NCBI GenBank assembly: GCA_964490705.1
Contig: CAZBCG010000006.1
Coordinates: 62,001-126,000 of the forward strand
Length of the DNA stretch: 64,000 bases
Direction: 5' to 3'
Source: Fodinibius sp964490705
GTDB lineage: Bacteria; Bacteroidota; Rhodothermia; Balneolales; Balneolaceae
Position numbers and translations under genes: made by a program. Positions 35,940 through 44,473 of this stretch are shown here, piece after piece. The notes beneath the pieces were generated by a model, which was given only the letters and a program-made list of their open reading frames with translations, did not search any database and was not told the DNA's origin. Position 1 is the first letter of the stretch; every line of letters starts with the position of its first letter.

Positions 35940-36682
35940 TAAAATACGAGCCCCCCGTCCACCTGAAGTACAATTCCCGTGATAAACGCAGCCTGATCGG
36001 AAGCCAGAAAAACGTATGCTGAAGCGATATCCTCCGGTTTGCCGAGACGTCCCAGCGGAGTCTGACCTTTGAGTTTATCCAGCACTTTGTCGGGCACAGT
36101 ATCCACCATGGGCGTTTCAATAAATCCGGGCGCTACTGCATTCACCCGAACGCCTTTTCGGCCCAGCTCTCGAGCCCAGGTTTTTGTAAGTCCGATGACC
36201 CCGGACTTTGTCGCCACATAATTGCTTTGTCCAAAATTGCCATAAATTCCCACTACGGAACTGGCATTGAGAATCACTCCGGATTCCTGCTCCCGCATTA
36301 GATCAGCAGCGGCTTTTCCGCAGTAAAACACCCCGTTCATATTTACATCCACCACCTGTTGCCAATCTTCGGGACTCATTTTCTTAAGGGTGGAATCTTT
36401 GGTAATACCGGCATTATTCACCAGCACATCCAGCTTTCCCCAGCGATCCTGAAGGGAATCCATCGCCTCTTTGACCGCATCAAAATCGGTAACATCTACT
36501 TTTTGAAAATGCACGTCATGACCTTCATCCGACCATGATTCTATTAACTCTTTTCCTGTTTCAGCATCCATATCCCACAGTTCTACCGATGCACCGCGAT
36601 CCAAAAACTGTCGCGCCGTTTCTCTACCGATGCCTCCCGCGCCGCCTGTGATAAGTACAAGTTTATCTTCAAAATCCTTCAT
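35939..36682 (-). CDS. FabG-like short-chain dehydrogenase/reductase
   Basis: The 247-residue protein is a classical SDR. It has cofactor motif TGGAGGIGR (~12-20), NNAG (~89-92), catalytic Ser141 or 142, Tyr155 and Lys159 (SNYVATKSG), and ends with DGGLVF. Asp37 and Asp39 after strand 2 (LWDMDAE) suggest NAD(H) rather than NADP(H). Such enzymes interconvert 3-hydroxyacyl and 3-oxoacyl groups or oxidise secondary alcohols. It lies between an exported hydrolase and the KAS III-like gene. This is likely a pathway-specific enzyme rather than the fatty-acid FabG, because no acpP, fabD or fabF is adjacent. Confidence 0.9.
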   Translation of the reverse strand: MKDFEDKLVLITGGAGGIGRETARQFLDRGASVELWDMDAETGKELIESWSDEGHDVHFQKVDVTDFDAVKEAMDSLQDRWGKLDVLVNNAGITKDSTLKKMSPEDWQQVVDVNMNGVFYCGKAAADLMREQESGVILNASSVVGIYGNFGQSNYVATKSGVIGLTKTWARELGRKGVRVNAVAPGFIETPMVDTVPDKVLDKLKGQTPLGRLGKPEDIASAYVFLASDQAAFITGIVLQVDGGLVF

Positions 36683-36697
36683 AACTACCTTTTACTT

Positions 36698-37648
36698 CTA
36701 ATTTTTAATGAATTTCAGTATTTCTTTATTGACGATATCGGACTGCTCGAAATGCACAAAATGTCCCGCCTTGTCGATCATTTTAAGCTGGCTGTTTGGC
36801 AATTTCTGATGTCCTGATTCTGCCACTTTTTTCGTCGAGAGATCTGCGTGCAACTGCCGGTTTGGAATGAGCGCATCCTGCTTGCCATAAATAATGAGCG
36901 CCGGCTGCTTAATCTGGGAAAGCCGACTAAAAACCGGACCATCGATCATGGCCTGCACCGATGCCGCGTACGCTCTGGCATAGCCGTCAAAGTTTTTGGC
37001 GCCTCGAATGGCTACCCGATCCTCAGCCATAAATTCCGCTTCTTTGGGAAAATCATAAAAAGTAGCTTTGAATGTTTGACGAATCAACGAATCGGGGGTC
37101 GCTTTGATGGAAGCGGGAGTTACGAAGGAGGTCATCATCTGCCCCTCTTGCTCGGTAAACGTTTCAAAACCGGCCGGGGCTAACAGTATGAGCTTAGAAA
37201 TTTTCTGGGGATGACTCAGTGCCCCTTCCATCGCAATCTGGGCACCCATCGAGTGGCCGATCCATGTGGCCTTAGGGATACCCAACGCCTGTTGCAACTG
37301 CATTACTGTCTCAGTAAAAAATGGGATAGAGTAACTGTTGGCATCCTTGGATGACTTGCCAAAACCGGGCAGATCCAACGCAATTACGCGATGATTTTCG
37401 CTCAGTGCCGCAATATTCTGCTTCCAGGCGGGAATATAGCTCCCAAGTCCGTGAATCAACAAAAGCGGCGTCCCTTCCCCTTCGTCGATGTAGGCAATCC
37501 GCTGGCCGTTATCGAGCTGCTGATATTCAACCTTGTAGGGATAATCGAGATCAGCAAAATCCGTCTGCTGCGCCTGCAGCAACGATGTAGAGATCACCAT
37601 CACCAAGGCAAGCAATACCGAAGACAATATTTTGCGGTAATTTTTCAT
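36698..37648 (-). CDS. exported alpha/beta hydrolase
   Basis: The 316-residue protein begins with a strong signal peptide (KILSSVLLALVMVISTSLLQAQ). The alpha/beta-hydrolase core has the HGLGSYIPAW oxyanion segment, nucleophile elbow WIGHSMGAQIAMEG, acid region IYGKQDALIPNR, and the histidine in DKAGHFVHFEQ. A periplasmic ester or lactone hydrolase is the likely role. It is the first enzyme gene of the cluster, 59 bp downstream of the regulator gene. Palindrome site A lies 25-42 bp upstream of its ATG, where it could control the promoter. The next gene (SDR) starts 15 bp after its stop. Confidence 0.88.
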   Translation of the reverse strand: MKNYRKILSSVLLALVMVISTSLLQAQQTDFADLDYPYKVEYQQLDNGQRIAYIDEGEGTPLLLIHGLGSYIPAWKQNIAALSENHRVIALDLPGFGKSSKDANSYSIPFFTETVMQLQQALGIPKATWIGHSMGAQIAMEGALSHPQKISKLILLAPAGFETFTEQEGQMMTSFVTPASIKATPDSLIRQTFKATFYDFPKEAEFMAEDRVAIRGAKNFDGYARAYAASVQAMIDGPVFSRLSQIKQPALIIYGKQDALIPNRQLHADLSTKKVAESGHQKLPNSQLKMIDKAGHFVHFEQSDIVNKEILKFIKN

Positions 37649-37672
37649 GACTGTGAAATTAAGTTATTAAAT

Positions 37673-37690
37673 ATTTGAAAAGTTCCAAAT
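37673..37690. promoter_or_regulatory. putative operator, site A (upstream of exported hydrolase)
   Basis: Sequence ATTTGAAAAGTTCCAAAT is a near-palindrome (14 of 18 positions symmetric, outer ATTTG/CAAAT perfect). Its reverse complement agrees with site B at 16 of 18 bases. It lies between the hydrolase start and the stop of the regulator gene. Confidence 0.65.
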
Positions 37691-37707
37691 ACTAATTGGT
37701 AAAATTT

Positions 37708-38193
37708 TTATTCCGTAATCTCTTTGTGCTTGGACTTCCAGGCATCCATAAACTTTTCGTTGTACTCATCCATCAGCTCATAAAATGATTTCATCACTTT
37801 CATCTGCTGCTTGATAAATTCAGCATCCGAAGATTCCATAGACTGTGCCAGCGTCAGATATTTTTCAGCGATCTCAATATTCTTCTGCATCTTGGCTACC
37901 TGATTGGCATACGCCTTTCCAAAAATATCATCTGCGGCCTTGTAATAATCCTTCCTGTCGCCCGGAATCCATACTTTTTCGATCAATCCCCGTTCTTTAA
38001 GCCGACGGCAAATCTGCGAAATCGGTCCCTTGCTCATCTCCAGCTTATCAACAAAATCATCGAGCGACTGCGGATCCTCCGAGATAATCAGCAGTCCTAC
38101 AATACGTCCCATCAGGGGATTCAATCCAAAGTTGCTGTACCCCTCTGCGAAGTCAGCGACAATTTGCTGTGTAAGTTCAGTTTGATTGGCCAT
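37708..38193 (-). CDS. GbsR/MarR-type transcriptional regulator
   Basis: The 161-residue protein matches the GbsR branch of the MarR superfamily. It has an N-terminal helix, GLNPLMGRIVGLLIISEDPQSLDDFVDKL, then the winged helix EMSKGPISQICRRLKERGLIEKVWIPGDRKDYYKA, and a C-terminal dimerisation helix pair (~95-155). Family members bind palindromes near their own gene and respond to small osmolyte- or metabolite-type ligands. Here the gene heads the 28155-37648 cluster and has an operator-like palindrome (site B) upstream of its start, so autoregulation and control of the cluster are likely. The ligand is unknown. Confidence 0.88.
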   Translation of the reverse strand: MANQTELTQQIVADFAEGYSNFGLNPLMGRIVGLLIISEDPQSLDDFVDKLEMSKGPISQICRRLKERGLIEKVWIPGDRKDYYKAADDIFGKAYANQVAKMQKNIEIAEKYLTLAQSMESSDAEFIKQQMKVMKSFYELMDEYNEKFMDAWKSKHKEITE

Positions 38194-38242
38194 AGAATTG
38201 AATAATAGTTAAACACCTGAAAAAATTACCTGCTCCTTTATA

Positions 38243-38260
38243 ATTTGAAACTTTTGAAAT
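38243..38260. promoter_or_regulatory. putative operator, site B (upstream of GbsR-type regulator)
   Basis: Sequence ATTTGAAACTTTTGAAAT, in the gap between the mutS stop and the regulator start, 50-67 bp before the ATG. It differs from the reverse complement of site A at only 2 of 18 positions. Confidence 0.65.
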
Positions 38261-38293
38261 CTTTGCAACAAGAATTTTAATTGTTGCAAAAAA

Positions 38294-40975
38294 TCAGCCC
38301 TTCTTATCCACCAGCTTTTTCAGTTCCGAGACCAGCATCAGCGATTCGATGGGCGTCATGCGATTGGGATCGCAGGCCTCAAGCTTGTCGATAAGCTGCT
38401 CCACATGAGGATCGAGCTGTGTTTGAAACAGCGACGGCTGCTGAATCTGCTCCTGCTTATCGAGCTCTTGTGCGGCTTTTTTGACGGCTGCCTTCTTTTT
38501 CTTGGCGCCTTCTTCGAGCGTGCCGTTGCTGTCGGTAACGTCCAGACTGTGGTTTTCCAGGTTTTGAAGAATTTCTTTTGCGCGCTCAATGACAATCGAA
38601 GGCAGGCCCGCCATGTCGGCCACCTGAATACCGTAACTGTGATCGGCACCGCCGCGCACCAGCTTGCGCAGAAAGATTACCTTGTCGTCGTGTTCTTTGA
38701 CCGACACGTTGTAATTTACAATGTGATCGTACATATTTTCGAGCTCGTTCAGCTCGTGATAGTGCGTAGCAAAAAGCGTTTTGGCCGCTACTGACGGTTG
38801 ATTATGCAAATACTCGGCCAGCGACCACGCAATGCTGAGTCCGTCAAACGTACTCGTACCGCGCCCGACCTCATCCAGCAAAATCAGCGAATTTCGAGTG
38901 GCGTTATTCAAGATATTCGCCGCTTCGTTCATCTCAACCAAAAACGTACTTTCGCCCGCCGCCAAGTTATCAGAAGCACCCACGCGTGTAAATATTTTAT
39001 CCACCAGCCCGATGTGCGCCTCGTCGGCCGGCACGAAACAGCCGATCTGCGCCAGCAGCACAATTAGTCCCGTTTGGCGCAAGATAATACTCTTCCCCGC
39101 CATATTGGGACCAGTAATAATCAGGATCTGCTCGTCCTCATTTTCGACGTGAATGTCGTTGGGAATAAAGGGATCGCCGGGCGGTAATGTTTTCTCCACC
39201 ACCGGATGACGTCCCTTTGTGATATCAATTTTCTGATCATCGGCAATCGCCGGCTTGCAGTAATTGTTGTGATAAGAGACCTCCGCAAAGCTCTGCAAGC
39301 AATCGAGCTCAGCGATGGCTTCGGCTACCTGCTGGATCTCCTCGGCAAAGCCGGCAATCTCGATACGAAGTTCCTCAAACAGATCATATTCAAGTGACTT
39401 GCTCTGTTCTTCGGACGACAGAATCTTCTCTTCCACCTCTTTGAGCTCGGGCGTAATATAACGCTCGGAGTTCACCAGCGTCTGCTTGCGAATAAAATGC
39501 TCGGGCACTTTATCGGCGTGGGTATTGGTTACCTCGATATAATAGCCATACACCTTGTTATAGCCGATCTTGAGGGAATCAATGCCCGTTTCGGCAGCCA
39601 GCTCATCTTTAGTTTCGGCAATATAATCTTTACCATTTCGAGCCACGTTGCGCAGCTCATCCAGCTCTTCGTTATAGCCATCCTTGAAGATATCACCATC
39701 GCGCAGGCTGGTCGGCGGATCTTCGGCAATGGCATTTTCAATCATTTCCTGTACTTCAATCAGCAGTTTCAGGCGCTCTAAAATATCGATCAGCAATGGT
39801 TCTTCGAGCTGCTTGAACTGCATTTTGATGCGCGGAATCTGTGCCAGCGATTCTTTGAGGCTCACCAGATCACGTGGATTCGCCCGCCCCACACAAATCC
39901 TTGAAATCAATCGCTCGAGATCTCCAACTTGACCTAACTCTTCGCGCAGCTTGTCGCGCACATCGTGATTGACATTCAGCGCTTCTACGGCATTGAGTCG
40001 CTCCCGAATGGGTTTCATACGTTTCAGTGGACGCATAATCCACTTGCGGAGCATCCGTCCGCCCATAGCCGTGCTGGTTTCATCCAAAATAGAGATGAGC
40101 GTGCCCTCACTGGCACCCTCCTGGATGGTGGTCGTCAGCTCCAGGTTGCGCTTGGTTGATCCATCCAGTGCCATGTATTCATTATTCTCAAACTTGTGCA
40201 GCCGCTTGATGTGTCCCAGCGAAGCTTTCTGTGTCTCCTGGATATAGTGCATCAATGCGCCGGCTGCCACGTGGGCTACTTCCTGATCTTCGACGCCAAA
40301 TCCTTTGAGCGAATGCGTCTCAAAATGGTCGGTCAGCAGATTGTATCCGTAATCCCCTTCATAGACCCACTCCTCGATAAAGGTCATATTATAATCGAGC
40401 AAATATTCGGGCACATCATTTTTGAGATACTGTGGCAACAACAGCTCGGCGGGCGTAATAGATTGCAGCAGATCGTTCAGCTGTTCTTTGGGCACCTCGC
40501 TCAGCGCAAACTCTCCGGTGGATACATCCGCAAAGCCGATACCGGCTGTTTTCCCCTTCCAATAAACCGCAGCAGCGTAGTTATTGCGCTTGTGCTCAAG
40601 TAACTTTTCCGACATCGTTACGCCGGGCGTGGTAATCTCGGTCACTTCGCGGGATACAATCTTTCTTCCCGCTTTCTTTGCCTCGGATGGATCCTCGACC
40701 TGCTCGCAGACCGCCACGCGATATCCTTTCTTTACCAACTTGGGCAGGTAGGTATCCAGCGCGTGATAGGGAAATCCGGCCAGCGGGGTTTGGTCGCTGC
40801 CGTTATTTCGCTTGGTGAGTGTAATACCTAACTCCTCACTCACCAGCTCGGCATCATCGGCAAAGGTTTCATAAAAGTCACCCACACGAAATAGCAAAAT
40901 GGCTCCTTCGTGCTCATCCTTAATCTCGTGATACTGCCGCATTAACGGCGTAAGCGACTTGGTTTTAGTACTCAT
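38294..40975 (-). CDS. mutS: DNA mismatch repair protein MutS
   Basis: The 893-residue product is full-length MutS (MutS1 type). It has the mismatch-reading motif GDFYETF near residue 33, the connector and lever domains, the clamp (~430-540), Walker A GPNMAGKSIILRQ, the LDEVGRGTSTFDG Walker B and a C-terminal helix-turn-helix region. It recognises base mismatches and small loops and recruits MutL. An upstream TTG would add two residues (MS); the ATG at 40975 (MSTKTKSLTP) is preferred. MutL is not in the window. It lies upstream of the GbsR-type gene on the same strand but with a 100-bp gap holding site B. Confidence 0.96.
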   Translation of the reverse strand: MSTKTKSLTPLMRQYHEIKDEHEGAILLFRVGDFYETFADDAELVSEELGITLTKRNNGSDQTPLAGFPYHALDTYLPKLVKKGYRVAVCEQVEDPSEAKKAGRKIVSREVTEITTPGVTMSEKLLEHKRNNYAAAVYWKGKTAGIGFADVSTGEFALSEVPKEQLNDLLQSITPAELLLPQYLKNDVPEYLLDYNMTFIEEWVYEGDYGYNLLTDHFETHSLKGFGVEDQEVAHVAAGALMHYIQETQKASLGHIKRLHKFENNEYMALDGSTKRNLELTTTIQEGASEGTLISILDETSTAMGGRMLRKWIMRPLKRMKPIRERLNAVEALNVNHDVRDKLREELGQVGDLERLISRICVGRANPRDLVSLKESLAQIPRIKMQFKQLEEPLLIDILERLKLLIEVQEMIENAIAEDPPTSLRDGDIFKDGYNEELDELRNVARNGKDYIAETKDELAAETGIDSLKIGYNKVYGYYIEVTNTHADKVPEHFIRKQTLVNSERYITPELKEVEEKILSSEEQSKSLEYDLFEELRIEIAGFAEEIQQVAEAIAELDCLQSFAEVSYHNNYCKPAIADDQKIDITKGRHPVVEKTLPPGDPFIPNDIHVENEDEQILIITGPNMAGKSIILRQTGLIVLLAQIGCFVPADEAHIGLVDKIFTRVGASDNLAAGESTFLVEMNEAANILNNATRNSLILLDEVGRGTSTFDGLSIAWSLAEYLHNQPSVAAKTLFATHYHELNELENMYDHIVNYNVSVKEHDDKVIFLRKLVRGGADHSYGIQVADMAGLPSIVIERAKEILQNLENHSLDVTDSNGTLEEGAKKKKAAVKKAAQELDKQEQIQQPSLFQTQLDPHVEQLIDKLEACDPNRMTPIESLMLVSELKKLVDKKG

Positions 40976-41078
40976 CGACAAGCAGTTAATTTATTGATAA
41001 TTTTTCAGTACTATTAATGCGGCTCAGCAACAAGACAAGTTCACAAAAACTGGCCGAATAATAACTAATCAGCATTTA

Positions 41079-41990
41079 TTGACTGTGCAGAAGTATAAGA
41101 ATTTCTGGCGGCTCATCGTAACCTTGATCAAGAAGAAGGACGTTTTTTTTAGTGCTTCTGCCATCACCTTTAATCTGTTTATCTGTGCTATTCCCTTCAT
41201 CTTGCTGATGATCTCGATCATCGGTTATGTACTTTCGTATGAAGAGGCCTTTGCCGAGATTGTACGGTATGGACGCGAATTATTTCCGAGCTTCACTTAT
41301 GAGTCACAATCCGGAGATGTGTATCGCGGAGCCGTAACGCTGGAGTCGTTGCTCAATCCACTGGTGGGTGCACGCCGCATTTTTGGGATTATCGGTACTG
41401 TCATCCTGATTTTCTTTTCCCTGGGATTTTTCCACAGTCTCAAGCATGTCATCTTCGATATTTTTGAAATTGAAGATCGCCGTCATCCCATCCTCGAGAT
41501 GGTCTATAATTTCTTCACTTTTGGATTAGTGGGCGGCGTTTTTCTGTTCTTCAGCCTGGCTATCTCCCTGCTTTCCATCTTTTCGTTTGACCAATTTTCA
41601 CTGCCCTATACCGAAATGGTATTTCAGCTTAGCTGGGTTTATGATCTGCTAAATCTGCTAATTCCCATCATCTTTACCCTCATCTTATTCTATATCATCT
41701 TTCGATATATCAGCGAAAAGCGGATGCAGCGCAAGGTGGCACTGTTGGCAGCTATAATTTATACCGTACTTTTCGAACTGGCTAAAATGGGCGTGGGTTA
41801 CTACCTGGATTATGCCATGGGTGCCTATCGCTATTTTTATCAGGGATATACTATTCTGGTCATTATCGGGGTCTGGGCTTTTTACTCGGCGGCCCTTTTT
41901 GTGATTACAACCATCATCGCTCGGTCGTACCAAGAAATTTTTCTGGATGAAAAACCCATTTCTGAGAATCCCTACACGACGATTTCTTGA
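41079..41990 (+). CDS. YihY/BrkB-family inner-membrane protein
   Basis: The 303-residue protein has six hydrophobic segments and the family layout: a short N-terminal cytoplasmic helix (KYKNFWRLIVTLIKKKDVFFSASAITFNLFICAIPFILL), an extended periplasmic loop (~55-95), and the conserved GVGYYLDYAMGAYRYFYQGYTILVIIGVWAFYSAALFVI end. Family members were once called ribonuclease BN, which is wrong. The function is not settled. The start is TTG at 41079; a GTG at 41085 is an alternative. It diverges from mutS. The next gene (aag) overlaps or follows it within 12 bp, so the two may be co-transcribed. Confidence 0.85.
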   Translation: MTVQKYKNFWRLIVTLIKKKDVFFSASAITFNLFICAIPFILLMISIIGYVLSYEEAFAEIVRYGRELFPSFTYESQSGDVYRGAVTLESLLNPLVGARRIFGIIGTVILIFFSLGFFHSLKHVIFDIFEIEDRRHPILEMVYNFFTFGLVGGVFLFFSLAISLLSIFSFDQFSLPYTEMVFQLSWVYDLLNLLIPIIFTLILFYIIFRYISEKRMQRKVALLAAIIYTVLFELAKMGVGYYLDYAMGAYRYFYQGYTILVIIGVWAFYSAALFVITTIIARSYQEIFLDEKPISENPYTTIS

Positions 41991-42001
41991 TCTCCATAAC
42001 C

Positions 42002-42601
42002 ATGCAAAAGCTTTCGGCTTCGTTTTATCAGCAAGAAGATGTGGTTTCGGTAGCCCAGCAATTGGTGGGCAAAGTGCTGTGTACGTCGTTCGGCGATACC
42101 ATTACCAGCGGCATCATCACCGAGACCGAGGCCTACTGCGGCCGCGGCGACAAAGCCTGCCATGCCAACAACGGCACCCGAACCGCCCGCACCGAAACGA
42201 TGTATCAACCGGGTGGAATTGCCTATATCTATCTTTGCTATGGCATCCATCATCTTTTTAATGTGGTAACTAATGTACAGGATAAAGCTGATGCCGTTTT
42301 GATTCGAGCTATTCAACCATTGGATGGAGAACAGCTCATGCTTCGCCGGCGCAATGCAGATAAAATTGATCCTGCTCTTACGGCCGGACCGGGACGGCTT
42401 ACACAGGCCCTGGGCATCACAACGGATTATGACGGCACCGACCTCAATGGCCAAGCCATCTGGATTGAAGATCGGGATGTTTCTTTTTCTGAGGATGAAC
42501 TTGTTGCTACTTCTCGCATAGGCGTTTCGTATGCTGGAGAAGATGCTGACCTCCCCTGGCGTTTCTATCCTAAAGCAAATCAGTGGATAAGCCAGCAATA
42601 A
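42002..42601 (+). CDS. aag: DNA-3-methyladenine glycosylase (AAG/MPG type)
   Basis: The 199-residue product from the ATG at 42002 matches the AAG/MPG family. It removes alkylated purines from DNA. Visible motifs: LVGKVLC, the catalytic region ITETEAYCGRGDKACHA with the active Glu, TARTETMYQPGGIAYIYLCYGIHHLFNVV and the C-terminal RIGVSYAGEDADLPWRFY. A TTG five codons upstream (41987) overlaps the stop of the membrane protein gene and is less likely. It starts 12 bp after the YihY stop. A terminator-like hairpin follows. Confidence 0.93.
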   Translation: MQKLSASFYQQEDVVSVAQQLVGKVLCTSFGDTITSGIITETEAYCGRGDKACHANNGTRTARTETMYQPGGIAYIYLCYGIHHLFNVVTNVQDKADAVLIRAIQPLDGEQLMLRRRNADKIDPALTAGPGRLTQALGITTDYDGTDLNGQAIWIEDRDVSFSEDELVATSRIGVSYAGEDADLPWRFYPKANQWISQQ

Positions 42602-42605
42602 AAAA

Positions 42606-42633
42606 AGTCCATCTCAGCGTACCGAGATGGACT
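42606..42633 (-). terminator. rho-independent terminator of DUF4168 gene
   Basis: Perfect 10-bp stem (agtccatctc / gagatggact) with an 8-nt loop. On the minus strand it is followed by seven T; on the plus strand only by CTATAAAAT. It therefore serves mainly the minus-strand gene ending at 42659, and may also help end aag. Confidence 0.88.
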
Positions 42634-42658
42634 CTATAAAATGTCAAAACAACAGGAA

Positions 42659-43147
42659 CTATTTTTGACCAGAACCCTGAGCAATTTTTTGAAATCGCTT
42701 CATTACTTCCGGATTTGACTGAATAGCTCTCAGAATTGACTGAAATTGCTGCTGATTTAATCCATTTTCCTTCATTGCTCCCATCATTTGGGACTTAGAC
42801 TTCTTCTGGATTTTATTCAGCTTTGGCTGAATCTGCTTCATCGTTTTTTGTTCTTTTTTTGTCGGGGCCAGCGAATCTGGAGCTTGAGGATTCTGCCGAC
42901 TCATCATAATCTGCTGAAATCGCTGCATGGTCATCTCTTTGTCAGACAACAAAGATTGAACCTGCTGACTCGAAGACTGGCGAATCTTCTGCATTGCCTG
43001 ATTCACAGCAGCAAACTTCTTGAGCTGCTCATCGGTAACGCTATCGGCCTGAGAATTTTGCTGCATCTGTTGACCTTGTGAAAATGCCGCACCAGCAATA
43101 AGAAAAAATCCCAGAACAAAAGCGGCGGAACGTTTGAAAAACTTCAT
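42659..43147 (-). CDS. DUF4168-type secreted protein
   Basis: The 162-residue protein has a signal peptide (MKFFKRSAAFVLGFFLIAGA, then AFSQ) and a helical Gln/Lys-rich body. It contains two related units: VTDEQLKKFAAVNQAMQKI with MTMQRFQQIM, and MGAMKENGLNQQQFQSILRAIQSNPEVMKRFQKI. These match the DUF4168 pattern. The function is unknown; such proteins are small, periplasmic and often induced by stress. It has its own terminator at 42606-42633. Upstream is a 375-bp gap. Confidence 0.85.
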   Translation of the reverse strand: MKFFKRSAAFVLGFFLIAGAAFSQGQQMQQNSQADSVTDEQLKKFAAVNQAMQKIRQSSSQQVQSLLSDKEMTMQRFQQIMMSRQNPQAPDSLAPTKKEQKTMKQIQPKLNKIQKKSKSQMMGAMKENGLNQQQFQSILRAIQSNPEVMKRFQKIAQGSGQK

Positions 43148-43531
43148 AAATAAAAGATAGTAGTTTGCGGTTAGATAAATCGATTAGGTTATAACCAACT
43201 AATATATTGATAATATGTTCCGATCTAAAATAATCTCTTTTCTCCAACACCAATATAAACCACTTGAAAAGTAAAATTAATTTAACTGAATATTTATTAA
43301 AGAGAGGTTCAACTAATTCGAGTCAAATTGAACAAGTTATAACAAAGGAAAATTAATACTGGTTTTAACGACTCACCAGCAACTACTTTCGCGAATGAGG
43401 AGGTTGAATCCTCTCACTCTTGGACAGCACAACACTACGATATAATCACTATTTCCATTACTTTACGACAGCCCGTTAAAAGTGGGGCGTTCTATGAACA
43501 TCATCCAATAACTCAACTGCGTTTGAAGGTT
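43148..43531. other. AT-rich divergent region without recognised genes
   Basis: A gap of about 380 bp holding the promoters for the DUF4168 gene (left) and the BtuF-like gene (right). A small inverted repeat around 43398-43416 (gagg ... cctc) is the only structure I see. A B12 riboswitch was considered because of the BtuF-like gene, but the conserved B12 box is not visible. Confidence 0.5.
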
Positions 43532-44470
43532 ATGCGCATTGTTTCCCTTTTACCCAGCACTACCGAAATTGTGGCGGCGCTCGACAAACAGCATCAGCTT
43601 GTGGGATGCTCACATGAATGCGATTTCCCTGCCGAAGTCACCGACTTGCCCATCTGCACCGAACCCAAATTTAATCCTGAGGGAAACAGTTACGAGATCA
43701 ACCAGCGGGTAAAGGCACTGCTGCAAGAAGGGCTCTCGGTCTATCGCGTGGATGAAGATATTCTTTCCGAACTCGATCCGGATATTATCATTACCCAGGA
43801 TCACTGCGAAGTCTGTGCCGCTTCGGTCGATGAAGTCAAAGAGGCCGTCCAAAAGCGATTGGGGGAACACGTAGAAGTTGTTTCTGTATCGCCCACCGAT
43901 CTTTCCGGCGTTGTTGATTCCATCCGCACCATTGGCCAAGCTATTGATGCAGAAGAAACAGCCAAGTGGCTCACCGAGCAGATGAAGTCGGAACTTATGC
44001 AGATACAAAATCAGACAGCACCGCTATCCCGGCCTGCCATCCTGGGGCTGGAATGGCTGGACCCGTTGATGTCAGCCGGCAACTGGATGCCGGAGCTTAT
44101 CCAACTGGCCGGCGGCAACCCTATCGGAGCCGAAGCCGGCGAACATTCTCCATGGCTGGAATGGGAATCCATCCGCAGATGGGATCCCGAAGTTATCACC
44201 CTATTGCCCTGCGGATATTCTATCGAACAAACGCTTTCCGAGATCGATCAGCTCACTACTCATGATGGCTGGAACACCCTCAAAGCAGTCCAAAATAAAC
44301 AGGTGTTTATCCTGGATGGAAATCAATATTTTAATCGGCCCGGTCCACGGCTGGTGGATTCTACCCGCATCCTGGCTGAGGTATTACACCCAGCCGCATT
44401 TCGGACATCAAATAATCATCCAGGCTGGATTAATCTTTCTACGCACTATTTTCACCAAACCATTACGTAA
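43532..44470 (+). CDS. BtuF-like cobalamin-binding protein without signal peptide
   Basis: The 312-residue product from the ATG at 43532 (MRIVSLLPSTTEIVAAL) is a class III substrate-binding protein of the BtuF/FecB type. It shows LVGCSHECDFPAEVTDLPICTEP, ITQDHCEVCAAS, and AGNWMPELIQLAGGNPI, as in the cytosolic group of BtuF-like proteins. It has no signal peptide or lipobox, so a cytoplasmic site is likely and classical ABC import is not. The Cys-rich segments (GCSHECD, HCEVCA) could bind metal or cobalamin. An alternative TTG start lies at 43523. The SDR gene follows 4 bp after the stop. MetH (3036) shows the cell uses cobalamin. Confidence 0.82.
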   Translation: MRIVSLLPSTTEIVAALDKQHQLVGCSHECDFPAEVTDLPICTEPKFNPEGNSYEINQRVKALLQEGLSVYRVDEDILSELDPDIIITQDHCEVCAASVDEVKEAVQKRLGEHVEVVSVSPTDLSGVVDSIRTIGQAIDAEETAKWLTEQMKSELMQIQNQTAPLSRPAILGLEWLDPLMSAGNWMPELIQLAGGNPIGAEAGEHSPWLEWESIRRWDPEVITLLPCGYSIEQTLSEIDQLTTHDGWNTLKAVQNKQVFILDGNQYFNRPGPRLVDSTRILAEVLHPAAFRTSNNHPGWINLSTHYFHQTIT

Positions 44471-44473
44471 CGC

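Noticed and set aside
41079..41990. Ribonuclease BN
   Set aside because: The YihY/BrkB family was mislabelled in older databases. This is a six-span membrane protein without nuclease motifs.
43390..43420. tRNA-like stretch (gaggttgaatcctc) upstream of the BtuF-like gene
   Set aside because: The T-arm resemblance is not backed by an acceptor stem, D-arm or anticodon arm at the right distances.
43148..43531. Cobalamin riboswitch before the BtuF-like gene
   Set aside because: The conserved B12 box and the expected multi-stem layout are not visible by eye. A covariance-model search (Rfam) would settle it.
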